Positions 45,706 to 55,473 are shown, counted from the first letter of the stretch. The stretch is DNA of 64,000 bases from Flavobacterium sp. JAS (GCF_020991455.1 NZ_JAJMOX010000007.1:186001-250000), one strand, 5' to 3'. Numbers and translations: made by a program. The notes: generated from the sequence alone by a model not told the origin.

Positions 45706-46578
45706 ATGGGAAATACAGGATATAAATCATTCGCTAATCTGGAGTTGTACTATATAGACGACGGAACTCCTACAGGATTAGACCCAAAACCAAATGTAGT
45801 TACTGATCCTGATTATATTGCGCCGGTTTTAGATACTGCCACTTGTGCTCCAAGTACAAGATATTATAGTGTAGAGAAAAAATTAAGTGCAAAAAGAAAT
45901 AATTGTGCAAGCGGATATAGTGGAAGCACTGTTACACTGACCTCTTTGCCAAATCAATTTTTTTCGACTGTAAGTCAAGCTGATGCTAATGCACAAGCTG
46001 ATGCATGGTTAGCCGCAACTGTACAAAGCGTAGCAAATACCTCCGGAACATGCGAGCTTACTTACATCCCCCCTACTGGTGGCGGAGGTGGTGCAGGTGG
46101 CTGCTTTGTTGAAGGCACATTAATAACATTGCCAGATGGTTCAAAAAAAGCAATCGAAGAATTACAATTGGATCAAATGCTGCTTTCTGCTGAAATTGAA
46201 ACATTAATTGATACCAATAATGCAAGTGAACTTTATAAATGGTCTTCGGCATACTTATCAGAGAGTAGAATTATATCGCCTATAACCAAAATATCGAAAA
46301 AGATTACCAACAAAACAATTGTTATTAATGATGGATTATTCGAGGCTACTCCTACTCATCTGCAATTGATTCAACGAGATGGTTTTTGGAAATTTATTCC
46401 TCTGGGAGATATTCTAACTGGAGACAATTTATATACAATCGACAGTGAAATTATACCGGTTACTTCTGTCACTATTAATTTAGAAGAGAGAACGATTTAT
46501 CCATTGACATTGAATCCGTTTCATACCTATTTTGCAAACGGAATTTTGACACACAATTTCAAACAACCAATCGATTGA
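45706..46578 (+). CDS. DUF5977 protein with C-terminal Hint (hedgehog/intein) domain
   Basis: Residues about 48-118 are a DUF5977 domain. A Gly-rich linker (GGGGGAGG) leads to a Hint domain from Cys133: block A CFVEGTLITLPDG, block B ATPTHLQLIQ, block F TLNPFHTYFANGILTHN ending in Asn284. Hint domains rearrange the peptide bond before the Cys to a thioester. Here only FKQPID follows, and the residue after Asn is Phe rather than Cys, Ser or Thr. Classical splicing is therefore unlikely, and self-cleavage or transfer of the N-terminal part to a nucleophile is expected. The gene lies between the DUF5977 gene and a fibre gene. Confidence 0.82.
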   Translation: MGNTGYKSFANLELYYIDDGTPTGLDPKPNVVTDPDYIAPVLDTATCAPSTRYYSVEKKLSAKRNNCASGYSGSTVTLTSLPNQFFSTVSQADANAQADAWLAATVQSVANTSGTCELTYIPPTGGGGGAGGCFVEGTLITLPDGSKKAIEELQLDQMLLSAEIETLIDTNNASELYKWSSAYLSESRIISPITKISKKITNKTIVINDGLFEATPTHLQLIQRDGFWKFIPLGDILTGDNLYTIDSEIIPVTSVTINLEERTIYPLTLNPFHTYFANGILTHNFKQPID

Positions 46579-46641
46579 TAATTTAACTTTTGATTATAGA
46601 ATGAGCTAAATAAATTCGTTTTAAACATCATCAAGGTTCTG

Positions 46642-46747
46642 CCCAAATTCAGCATTAGAAATTTTTAAACCAGAAACAAAAAGCATGGCTGTATTAACAA
46701 TTGAGTCTCTTTTTTCTCTTACAGTTTAACCTAATGCAGAATTTGGG
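46642..46747. repeat. Inverted repeat with long loop ahead of fibre gene
   Basis: CCCAAATTCAGCATTAG (46642-46658) and CTAATGCAGAATTTGGG (46731-46747) are inverted copies with one mismatch, separated by 72 bases. A second small hairpin TTAGTTT-CT-AAACTAA follows. The gap 46579-46807 has no gene. It may act as a transcription barrier, or be a remnant of a mobile palindrome. Confidence 0.55.
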
Positions 46748-46807
46748 TTTTCTAAATTAGTTTCTAAACTAAATCTAAAAACAGTATTAAATCATAAAAA
46801 ATATAAA

Positions 46808-49039
46808 ATGAGTATCGATCATAACAGAATAAAAGTTTCTGATTTAGAAACTAACCAACCAAATAAAATCCTGATTACTAATGATCTTGGTCAATTGGAG
46901 TTTCGTGAGATTAACAATATTAAAATCGACAGTTATAATGCACTTGACTACACTGATGCGGGTAAATCATTAGATGCCAGACAAGGAAAAGTCTTAAAAG
47001 ATTTAATTGATAACATCAATATATTACTAGCTTCTGACAATCTTAATCTAAACACGCTTCAAAAGTTAGTAGACGCTATTGAATTGGTACAGAATTCTCT
47101 AAGTAGTCTCTTAGTAAATGATCTTACAACTGGCGGCACTACAAAAGCTTTAACAGCTGAGATGGGAAAACAATTGCAAAACAATAAAGTTGATAAAGTT
47201 GTCGGTAAAAATCTGCTTTCGGATACTGAAATCGCACGACTTGCAACATTGTCTAATTATACTCATCCCGCTAATCATCCGCCAGGAATTATTCTACAGG
47301 ATCTTAATAATCGATTTGTAACGGATGTCGAGAAAGTAAAATGGAACTCAAAAGCAGATTTATTGTCGCCAGTATTAACAGGTGTACCAACAGCTCCAAC
47401 TGCAGCAATTGGAACAAATACAACACAATTAGCTACAACTGCTTTTGTTCAAGCATCTACTTCAAATTTATCGGGTATTGTTCTTACTAGTACTGACCAA
47501 TCTATTTCTGGTGTTAAAAATTTCATTAAAACTACTTCAGGATATGCTTCAATTGTTGCAAATAATACCTTAGGAGGTAATAGTATTGAACTTAATAATT
47601 CCACAAATGGTAATAGTATTTCATCAATTAATACTTCCAATGGTGCTGGAATTGCAATGGCAAATACTGGAATAGGACAAGCTTTAAATATTAACAACTC
47701 CTCATCTGGTTCTGGAGGTTTCATAAATAACTCTAATAACGGAACTGGTCTTCAAGTCATTAATAGTGCCGGATCAGGGGACGCTATCTCTGTTAATGGT
47801 ATGTCTTCATCAACAGGTTTCTTATTTGTAGGTAAAAATGCAGGCGTTAATACATTTACAGTTAATAGAACTGGAGATATCGTGGGTACTTCTTATACTG
47901 GAGGCGCAAACTTAACAGGAATACCAACTGCTCCTACTGCTGCTGCTGGTACTAATACCACACAGGTCGCTACAACTGCTTTTGTATTAGCAAATAGCAG
48001 CATAACTCCTGATGCAACTACAACACTAAAAGGAAAAATAAAATTAGCGGGGGATTTGGGCGGTACTGCTGATTTACCTACTACTCCAACAGCGATACAT
48101 GTTACAGGAAATGAGTCTTGGTCAGGAATTAAAAGTTCTATAAATAATGGAACTACTCAAACAAATGGTATTTTATTAACAAATGGTGGGACTGGCGATA
48201 GTGCATCTTTGGTTTCAAGAGTTACTCAAACAGGATTTGGGTTACTAATATACAATCAAGGAGGAGGAGTAGGAACCCCTTTAGGTGCTGGTGCTGGCCC
48301 AGCAGGAATTGGAATAAGTCAATCTAATACAGGAAGTGGAATGCTCATCAATAATTCTGCCAATGGAATTGGACTTCAAATATATAATACATCATCAGGA
48401 AGGGGGTTTTCAATAACAACTTCTTCTAATGGTCCTGGAATATTTGCAAGTAATACTACTGGAAGTACAGGGATATCAATATATTCTTCTGTTTTAGGAT
48501 CAGGAAATGGTATAGTTTCTAATGTAGATGGTGGTGGTACAGGATTAGCATTTGTTGGACAAAGTGTTGGAGCAAATACTTTTACAGTTAACAAACTTGG
48601 AGATATTGTTGCAAATAGTTATACTGGGAAAGCTACACTAACAGGTATTCCTACTGCACCAACTGCAGCTACAGGCACAAATACAACTCAAATTGCAACA
48701 ACCGCTTTTGTGGCAGCAAATTCAAGACCTTATAAATCTTATGTAGGTTTAGTTAATCTCAGTCAAAGTCCAACTGTAGGCCCAACTATTGAAAACACCA
48801 TAGGATCAATTGCTTGGTCAAGAAACTCACTAGGAATGTATTATGGAACACTAGCTGGAGCATTTACAAATTCTAAAACTGATGTTTTAGTTACCAAATA
48901 TACAGCAAGTGGAACTCAAGTTCCTGCTGTTGGACAAGTTGTAGATCTTAATAATATTGCAATAAGAACAACTAATACTTCCGGATCACCAATTGAAGCG
49001 AATGATACATACAGAGTAGAAATAAGAGTATATAATTAA
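46808..49039 (+). CDS. Tail-fibre-like repeat protein (743 aa)
   Basis: The N-terminal 33 residues (SIDHNRIKVSDLETNQPNK...) are shared with the proteins at 49507 and 51653. The phage-fibre motif SLDARQGKVLKDLIDNIN follows. Three copies of PTAPTAAxGTNTTQxATTAF (near residues 195, 377 and 617) separate stretches of Gly/Asn-rich solenoid repeats (NTGIGQALNINNSSSGSGGF). A C-terminal domain starts around YKSYVGLVNLSQS and recurs at the end of the 1204-aa protein. No signal peptide. Likely trimeric fibre. Confidence 0.72.
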   Translation: MSIDHNRIKVSDLETNQPNKILITNDLGQLEFREINNIKIDSYNALDYTDAGKSLDARQGKVLKDLIDNINILLASDNLNLNTLQKLVDAIELVQNSLSSLLVNDLTTGGTTKALTAEMGKQLQNNKVDKVVGKNLLSDTEIARLATLSNYTHPANHPPGIILQDLNNRFVTDVEKVKWNSKADLLSPVLTGVPTAPTAAIGTNTTQLATTAFVQASTSNLSGIVLTSTDQSISGVKNFIKTTSGYASIVANNTLGGNSIELNNSTNGNSISSINTSNGAGIAMANTGIGQALNINNSSSGSGGFINNSNNGTGLQVINSAGSGDAISVNGMSSSTGFLFVGKNAGVNTFTVNRTGDIVGTSYTGGANLTGIPTAPTAAAGTNTTQVATTAFVLANSSITPDATTTLKGKIKLAGDLGGTADLPTTPTAIHVTGNESWSGIKSSINNGTTQTNGILLTNGGTGDSASLVSRVTQTGFGLLIYNQGGGVGTPLGAGAGPAGIGISQSNTGSGMLINNSANGIGLQIYNTSSGRGFSITTSSNGPGIFASNTTGSTGISIYSSVLGSGNGIVSNVDGGGTGLAFVGQSVGANTFTVNKLGDIVANSYTGKATLTGIPTAPTAATGTNTTQIATTAFVAANSRPYKSYVGLVNLSQSPTVGPTIENTIGSIAWSRNSLGMYYGTLAGAFTNSKTDVLVTKYTASGTQVPAVGQVVDLNNIAIRTTNTSGSPIEANDTYRVEIRVYN

Positions 49040-49091
49040 AAATATGACTCGTGTTGTGACTAATCTTTACAATACAGAGCATATTCTTGGA

Positions 49092-49139
49092 AAATTATTT
49101 TCTTTCCCTAAATTCAGTTTTAGGGAAAGAAAATAATTT
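49092..49139 (+). terminator. 21-bp perfect hairpin terminator after the 743-aa fibre gene
   Basis: Arms 49092-49112 and 49119-49139 are exact reverse complements (core TTTCTTTCCCTAAA), with loop TTCAGT. The left arm begins AT-rich and the right arm ends in AATAATTT. It would end the long operon begun at copy C, or protect its mRNA end. Confidence 0.75.
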
Positions 49140-49506
49140 CATAAACGGGTATTTGTAAAAAAGTAAAACCAACCTTAACCCCTTTGATTGAAATAGATCT
49201 TTCTCTAGTATCTGTAAAATACACTCCAAAATCGAGTAACAATAATTAACAGTTGATTCTTTTTTAAGATGTCAATATCCTAATCATATTCAATCAATTA
49301 AACTGGTTATAATTTATTTTTTGGCGCAATAAAAATAAATTTAATATTAAGTATTCATCAAAATATAGATGCTATCAAAGTTAGTAGTCATGGGTGATTT
49401 ATAATGTTTAATCTCTACCCAAGAAATAATAATCAATTACATTCCTTAATAAATGCTCAACAATTAGCAAGTAAACCAAATAATAATCCCTTTTAAAAAA
49501 TATAAA
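49140..49506. other. Gene-free spacer before the second fibre block
   Basis: No gene on either strand and no copy of the shared 104-base element. The AT-rich sequence with several TATAAT- or TTG-like words could hold a promoter for the fibre genes at 49507-55267, but none is convincing. The final bases AAAAAATATAAAATG, just ahead of the start, recur before the fibre genes at 46808 and 51653. Confidence 0.4.
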
Positions 49507-49971
49507 ATGAGCATTGATCATAACAGAATAAAGGTTTCTGATTTAGAAACTAACGAACCAAACAAAACCCTGATTACTAATGAACTTGGTCAATTGGAGT
49601 TTAATGACCTAACATCGTTTTTAGATTTTAAAACAATTAACGGAGAATCAATTGTCGGTAACGGGAATATTGATCTATCAAATAAACAAGATATTTCAAA
49701 TCAAATTGAAATCGGAACCAGCCAGGTTATTTCAAATTCCTGGCACGGAAAAACAGTATTGTTTACAACTAGCTGCAGCTTAACTGTTCCTGCTTCTTTG
49801 CTTGCAGGCTTTATTTTTAACGGTATTACATTACCTGGAGTTACCATTACCTGGGTAATTACATCGCCCCATACCTGGTTATTTGGTACTCCGGCAGCAA
49901 CAAGTGAAAAGCAAATTTTCACTCTTACCAAAAGAGGTTCTACAAACAGCGTTTTATTATTAGGTGTTTAA
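49507..49971 (+). CDS. Short fibre-like protein sharing the SIDHN N-terminus (154 aa)
   Basis: The first 33 residues are almost identical to those of the 743-aa fibre (SIDHNRIKVSDLETNEPNK). The shaft is nearly absent and the C-terminal half (ISNSWHGKTVLFTTSCSLTV...) resembles the end of the 650-aa fibre at 40192. It looks like a mini-fibre or a naturally shortened adaptor. It is followed after two bases by the 537-aa gene, so the pair may form one fibre from two chains. Confidence 0.68.
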   Translation: MSIDHNRIKVSDLETNEPNKTLITNELGQLEFNDLTSFLDFKTINGESIVGNGNIDLSNKQDISNQIEIGTSQVISNSWHGKTVLFTTSCSLTVPASLLAGFIFNGITLPGVTITWVITSPHTWLFGTPAATSEKQIFTLTKRGSTNSVLLLGV

Positions 49972-49973
49972 TT

Positions 49974-51587
49974 ATGGGAAGCTTATTACAGAATACCGTT
50001 TTTGGACGATCAAATTACAAAGTAAACACTTATATTGGTGGTGTTGGCCCCACTATAAATACACCTGCCCTACTTGCAGCTAAATTAGGAATTGCCGCTA
50101 ATAGAATCAAACTTTTTCGAGTTGTGGATAATGATATTGAATGTGCAATCACAGGTGGAACTTACGAGGTAAAAGGATTTAATCATTCAGATGTTAGTCA
50201 AGTTACTTATTATAGAGATCCAACTGGAATTGTTTCCGGAATTGGTTATCAAGGATTTTATAATACTGGACTGATAGAAGGTTATTTTCCAAATGCTACT
50301 TACATTTCAATAGCTGCTTTTGATCAAAATCTTTATCCTAGTGGAAGACCTAAAAATCTTTTAAAGAAATTATATATTCCATCCGTAACAAGAATTGGTA
50401 ATACAGTTATGAATGAAAATGTTTTTAGATCTGGAAATCTAAATTCAGGTAAAATCTGGGCAAATCCAATATTACAAACCATAAATTCAGGAGGAGTTGA
50501 AGGAGATCTGGCATATTTAGCAACAGGAAATACAGTATCATATGTTACTAATTCCTCTAAACCAAGTAGCATTACAAATTTATCTGCAATAGCTATTTAT
50601 AATACAACAATTCAACTCAGTTTCACCCCTGCAGATTCAATTAACGGCATAGATTTCTACGAAGTATATGTAAATGGCCTTTATAAGCAAGAGATAAAAA
50701 ATAGTGGAGATATGGTTATAGGGTTAACTAAAAATACCAATTACAATATCAATTTAATAACGGTCGATAATTTTTATAACAAATCTGTTTTAAGCGCTAG
50801 TATAAATGTTACAACTGGCAATATAAATTTAGATATAGATGCTGAAAATTTCGTAAATGCCTCTCAGAATTACAATTACGCAGATATTATAAACAATTTA
50901 GTGGTTTCATTAAAAGTAAATAATCTTTGGAATAAAATACAGGCAGCTTATCCGTTTATAGGTAGCACACAAATTAATCAAAAATTTAACCTGAAAAATC
51001 CAATAGATACTAATGCCGCTTTTCGATTAGCATTTAGTGGTGGAGGCACTCACTCTATTAACGGATACCAAACAAATGGAACTAACAGTTTTGCAAATAC
51101 TTTTTTAATTCCCAGAACTGTTTGTTCACCTACAGATGTTGGAACAACAGTTGTTTCGGGAACCAATAATGTTCCAGCAAATACTGATGTTCAAGAACTC
51201 GGTTGCCAAGTCAATGCAATTGATATAATTCGACAATCAGTTAAATCGGATAACACCAACTATTATCGACAGGCTTATATATCAAATCATAATGTTTATA
51301 CATCAGGTGTAAATGAAGCTAGAGGTATTTTTACACAAAGTAAAACAAGTAATAGTTTACTAAAATCATATCGAAATGCAACCTTATTAGGGCAGGCTAC
51401 AAGTACTGTCACAGGTACAGTACCAAATTTGAATTTATATATTGGTGTATGTAATGGTAATAATAGATATTCAAATCAAAGAATTCAATTCACAGCTATA
51501 CATCAAGGATTATCAGATTCCGAGGTAATAACATTTCATTCTATAATTGACACATTTGAAAACGCATTAGGTAGGAAAACCTGGTAG
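49974..51587 (+). CDS. Fibre-associated 537-aa protein with fibronectin III-like domain
   Basis: The N-terminal 190 residues are unrecognised (GSLLQNTVFGRSNYKVNTYI...). Residues about 198-280 look like a fibronectin type III domain (PSSITNLSAIAIYNTTIQLS, then DFYEVYVNGL). The C-terminal half (NNLWNKIQAAYPFIG... LYIGVCNGNNRYSNQRIQFT) resembles LamG-like lectin folds found on phage fibres. No signal peptide. Coupled to the mini-fibre gene, it probably is its receptor-binding partner. Confidence 0.6.
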   Translation: MGSLLQNTVFGRSNYKVNTYIGGVGPTINTPALLAAKLGIAANRIKLFRVVDNDIECAITGGTYEVKGFNHSDVSQVTYYRDPTGIVSGIGYQGFYNTGLIEGYFPNATYISIAAFDQNLYPSGRPKNLLKKLYIPSVTRIGNTVMNENVFRSGNLNSGKIWANPILQTINSGGVEGDLAYLATGNTVSYVTNSSKPSSITNLSAIAIYNTTIQLSFTPADSINGIDFYEVYVNGLYKQEIKNSGDMVIGLTKNTNYNINLITVDNFYNKSVLSASINVTTGNINLDIDAENFVNASQNYNYADIINNLVVSLKVNNLWNKIQAAYPFIGSTQINQKFNLKNPIDTNAAFRLAFSGGGTHSINGYQTNGTNSFANTFLIPRTVCSPTDVGTTVVSGTNNVPANTDVQELGCQVNAIDIIRQSVKSDNTNYYRQAYISNHNVYTSGVNEARGIFTQSKTSNSLLKSYRNATLLGQATSTVTGTVPNLNLYIGVCNGNNRYSNQRIQFTAIHQGLSDSEVITFHSIIDTFENALGRKTW

Positions 51588-51652
51588 TTATACAAAATCA
51601 AACATAATAAATTATATCTGAAGTAAAATTAATAATTCTATAAAAATATAAA

Positions 51653-54600
51653 ATGAGTTTAAATCACAACAGAATAAAAGTAGCTGATCTCGAACAAAAT
51701 CAGCCAGACAGGATATTAACCACTAACCAAAATGGTGAACTAGAATTTACTAATATCAATGATATTAAAATCGACAGTTACAATGCACTAGATTACAATT
51801 TACAAGGAAAAGCACTAGATGCCCGACAAGGAAAAGTCTTAAAAGATTTAATTGATAACATCAATGCATTACTTGCTTCGGATAATGTAAATTTAAATAC
51901 GCTTCAGGAGCTAGTTGATGCCATTGAAGTAGTACAAAATTCTTTAAATACCCTTTTAGTAAATGATCTCACCACCGGCGGAGCTACAAAAGCTTTAACG
52001 TCCGAAATGGGGAAACAATTGCAAAACAATAAAGTAGACAAAGTTACAGGCAAAAGTTTGTTATCAGATACTGAGATTACCCGACTTGGAACATTGTCTA
52101 ATTACACTCATCCTGCAAATCATCCACCGGGAATTATTATTCAAGATAGTAGCAACCGATTTGTCACTGATGCAGAAAAAACAACTTGGAATTCAAAACA
52201 AGCCAATATCGTAACCGGAACTAATACCCAATATTTCCGTGGGGATAAAACCTGGCAAACACTGGATAAGACCGCCGTAGGTCTTACAAATGTTGATAAC
52301 ACCACCGACCTGAATAAACCAATTTCAACAGCTACGCAAACAGCTTTAAACTCCAAAGCCGATTTGTTGTCACCACTCTTAACAGGTGTTCCAACGGCAC
52401 CAACTGCAGCGACAGGAACCAATACTACTCAACTGGCAACAACTGCTTTTGTAAAAAGTGAAATTTTATCAGATTCTAGCATTCTTCATAGAAGTACTAA
52501 CGAAAACTTTACTGGTATAAAATCTTCAACTAATAGTGGCGCTACAAATATAAATGGTTTAAATCTTACCAATAACGGTACCGATACATTATCATCTTCA
52601 ATAGTAATTACAAATAACAATATTGGAAGAGGTATTTTATTGACTAATACAGGTACTGGTCACGGTTATTATGCAAACAACACAGCTGCAGGTCAAGGAA
52701 TATTTGTTAATAATAATGGCAACGGTATTGGAATTTATTTAAACAATGCCTCGACTGGAAACTTACTTTATTTAAATTCTGATACAGCCTCTACAGGGGA
52801 TTTATTACATTTTAGAAAAAACAATGTTGTTTTTGCAAGATTCGATCAAAACAGTAAATTCATAGCAACCAACTCAGGAACTACTAGTACTATTGGTATT
52901 GATTTAACCAATTCAGCAGATGCTTCTACTCAGGTGTTAAATGTCAATAATACAGGAGCAGGAAGAGGTGTTTTACTAACTAATGGCTCAACAGGATCAA
53001 GTTTAGTTATTGCAAATAATGGTACAGGGACTGGTTCTTATGTTAATAATGGATCTACTGGATTAGGTTATTCAATTGACAATGGCAGTACAGGTACGGC
53101 TATATATATAAATTCTCAAACTGCATCTACTGGTGATTTGATGCAATTTAGAAAAAATGGTGTTCTTACAACTAAAATAGATCAAAATGGGTTATTCTCC
53201 GCCACTAATAGTGGAACAACTTTAACTACAGGAGTATCTTTAACTAATAACGGTAGTGGAACAAGTCAGGTATTAAGTGTAACCAACACTAGCAGCGGAA
53301 GAGGTATTTATATAAACAATACTAGTAGTACAGGAACTGGCGCAGGAATATATATAGATACGCCTAATACTAGTACAGGTTTAATTGTAAATCCATCGGG
53401 TAATAGCAACGGAATAAGAGTTAACACAGATGCGGGTGGAGGATTTGGCCTTTTATTAAATTCGAGTAACACAAGTACTGGGGCTCTACTAGCATTCGCA
53501 AAGAATGGTATTGTTAATACTGCTTTTGATTTTAATGGTAAATTGACAACAGATTCCCCTAACCTGACGGGTATTCCAGTAGCTCCAACAGCTACAGTAG
53601 GAACAAATACAACTCAATTAGCAACTACCGCTTTTGTACTTGCTAATAGTAGCGCAAATGCAGTTACCGGAACTGGGACGCCTGGTCAAGTTTCTTTTTG
53701 GAATGGTACCAAATCACAAACCAGTGATACTAATTTTGTTTGGAATAATTCAACCAAAAAACTTCTTATAGGAACAACATTAACTGATGCAGTTGTAAAT
53801 ATTGCCAGTGAAGGTGCTATTGATCCTTTGTGTTTGGCTATGTATAATGACGATGTTAGTTATGGTGCAAATATTCAAGGAAAAAGATACGCAGGGACTA
53901 AAGCCCTGCCCACAGGAGTTTTATCAAATATGGTTTTAACCGGACTCTATGGAGCTGGTTGGGATGGAACCACTATGTCTACTAATGTTGCTGCGATCAG
54001 ATGCCTTTCAAAAGAAAATTTCACATCAACAAGCAAAGGAACTTATATTGATTTTTCGACAACTTCAACTGGAGCAACAGCAAGATCTGAGAAAATGAGA
54101 ATAGAGGCAAATGGTAGTGTTTTAATAAATTCAATTACTGATAATTCTCTTGGAAAATTACAAGTTAACGGAACAATTACTGCATCTCCAGCAACAATTG
54201 CAAACCAAGTCGTAATTAAATCACAAATAGATTTAAAGGCCGACTTGGTAAGTCCTCCCTTTACAGGAACACCAACTGCACCAACTGCCGCTGCAGGAAC
54301 AAATACAACTCAAATTGCAACAACAGCCTTTGTTTTAGCAAATTCGGCTTCAATTCCACACCTTAAATCAAATAATACTGACCTAACGGTATGGAATAAC
54401 GGAAAGTCTGGAGCAATGTCAAACACATCATTTGGAGAAAGAGCTTTAAGATCAACAACTGCAACGAGTAATACTTTTAATAGTGGCTTTGGTGTAGATG
54501 CTTTAGCTAGTTTAACCACTGGAATAATAAACACAGCAATAGGGTACAATACTTTAAGTGCCGTAGTTACAGGTCTTGAAAATACGGGAATAGGTGGAAA

Positions 54601-55267
54601 CGCATTAAGAAGTGTTACAGGTTCTTTAAATACTGGTATCGGTTCTAATGCTGGAGGCTTAACAACTAGTGGTTTCGGTAACGTTATGGTAGGTGCTCAA
54701 AGTTTATCTAACAATACAACTGGAAGTCAAAATGTTATGATCGGAATTAATTCTGGAGCTTATGCAACTGGTGGAGCTACTTTTCCTAATACCGTTTGCA
54801 ATGATTCTATTTTTATAGGTGCTGGAACAATACCGCTAAGCAGTGGACAAACCAATCAAATAATAATAGGAACAAACGCCGTAGGTAAAGGATCTAATAC
54901 TACAGTTATCGGAAATGCTCAAACAACAGACACTTATATTGCTGGAAGGATTAACGGTGTTAAGAGGTACAAGTTAATAAATATGAATCAATCAGGTACA
55001 GGCATACCAACATTTACTGTACTTGAAAATTCAATTGGGTCAATAGTATGGACACGATCATCGTCAGGTACTTACACGGGTACTTTATCGGGGGCATTTA
55101 CCAGTGGAAAGGTTCATTGTACATATACCAATGGCGCGGCTAATGCGGTCATTGCTCTTAATAGCACTACAAATAATACAATTAGCTTATACTCATCAAC
55201 CCTTGCTGGTATTTTAACAGATGGTTATATAGCGTTTGGATCGCTTACTATTGAAGTTTACCCTTAA
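51653..55267 (+). CDS. Large tail-fibre/adhesin-like protein (1204 aa)
   Basis: It shares the N-terminal attachment region (SLNHNRIKVADLEQNQPDR) and the LDARQGKVLKDLIDNIN motif with the 743-aa protein. Three modules PTAPTAAxGTNTTQxATTAF-type (near residues 250, 645 and 875) split long Gly/Asn/Thr solenoid repeats. Residues about 940-1040 are YadA-head-like repeats (NTAIGYNTLSAVVTGLENTG). The end (ENSIGSIVWTRSSSGTYTGT) is homologous to the end of the 743-aa protein. No signal peptide and no autotransporter barrel, so it is not a classical trimeric autotransporter. Confidence 0.75.
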   Translation: MSLNHNRIKVADLEQNQPDRILTTNQNGELEFTNINDIKIDSYNALDYNLQGKALDARQGKVLKDLIDNINALLASDNVNLNTLQELVDAIEVVQNSLNTLLVNDLTTGGATKALTSEMGKQLQNNKVDKVTGKSLLSDTEITRLGTLSNYTHPANHPPGIIIQDSSNRFVTDAEKTTWNSKQANIVTGTNTQYFRGDKTWQTLDKTAVGLTNVDNTTDLNKPISTATQTALNSKADLLSPLLTGVPTAPTAATGTNTTQLATTAFVKSEILSDSSILHRSTNENFTGIKSSTNSGATNINGLNLTNNGTDTLSSSIVITNNNIGRGILLTNTGTGHGYYANNTAAGQGIFVNNNGNGIGIYLNNASTGNLLYLNSDTASTGDLLHFRKNNVVFARFDQNSKFIATNSGTTSTIGIDLTNSADASTQVLNVNNTGAGRGVLLTNGSTGSSLVIANNGTGTGSYVNNGSTGLGYSIDNGSTGTAIYINSQTASTGDLMQFRKNGVLTTKIDQNGLFSATNSGTTLTTGVSLTNNGSGTSQVLSVTNTSSGRGIYINNTSSTGTGAGIYIDTPNTSTGLIVNPSGNSNGIRVNTDAGGGFGLLLNSSNTSTGALLAFAKNGIVNTAFDFNGKLTTDSPNLTGIPVAPTATVGTNTTQLATTAFVLANSSANAVTGTGTPGQVSFWNGTKSQTSDTNFVWNNSTKKLLIGTTLTDAVVNIASEGAIDPLCLAMYNDDVSYGANIQGKRYAGTKALPTGVLSNMVLTGLYGAGWDGTTMSTNVAAIRCLSKENFTSTSKGTYIDFSTTSTGATARSEKMRIEANGSVLINSITDNSLGKLQVNGTITASPATIANQVVIKSQIDLKADLVSPPFTGTPTAPTAAAGTNTTQIATTAFVLANSASIPHLKSNNTDLTVWNNGKSGAMSNTSFGERALRSTTATSNTFNSGFGVDALASLTTGIINTAIGYNTLSAVVTGLENTGIGGNALRSVTGSLNTGIGSNAGGLTTSGFGNVMVGAQSLSNNTTGSQNVMIGINSGAYATGGATFPNTVCNDSIFIGAGTIPLSSGQTNQIIIGTNAVGKGSNTTVIGNAQTTDTYIAGRINGVKRYKLINMNQSGTGIPTFTVLENSIGSIVWTRSSSGTYTGTLSGAFTSGKVHCTYTNGAANAVIALNSTTNNTISLYSSTLAGILTDGYIAFGSLTIEVYP

Positions 55268-55312
55268 TTAAAAAAAAATAACAAACACTAATGAAAATAA
55301 AACCAATTAAAT

Positions 55313-55473
55313 TAGGTCTACCCCAAAGGACGGGGTAGATCTAACAATAAATATACTCCCTCATAGCGTAGGAGACATAACATGTGAACTACGTTATGAG
55401 ATTAAGTCTGAGGAAAGCGAAGTTTTGACAAGCCTAACATAGTTAGTCAAGGGAGAGCAGTTTAAAAACTGCT
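55313..55473 (+). ncRNA. Candidate structured RNA downstream of the fibre genes
   Basis: Four nested or adjacent stems are visible. Stem 1 is TAGGTCTACCCC (55313-55324) with GGGGTAGATCTA (55332-55343), one G-U pair. A closing stem CTCCC (55356-55360)/GGGAG (55451-55455) encloses TCATAGCGTAG (55361-55371)/CTACGTTATGA (55389-55399) and CTAAC-ATA-GTTAG (55434-55446). Stem 4 is AGCAGTTT-AA-AAACTGCT (55456-55473). The multi-branch fold is far denser than in neighbouring spacers and encodes no protein. It might be a regulatory RNA, an mRNA 3' structure or an intron-type RNA remnant; none could be confirmed by eye. Confidence 0.5.

Noticed and set aside
46808-55267. CRISPR-like array from repeated DNA in the fibre genes
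   Set aside because: The repeats are in frame, of variable spacing and encode fibre modules; no cas genes are present.
51653-55267. Classical trimeric autotransporter adhesin
   Set aside because: YadA-like head repeats are present, but there is no signal peptide and no C-terminal membrane anchor barrel.
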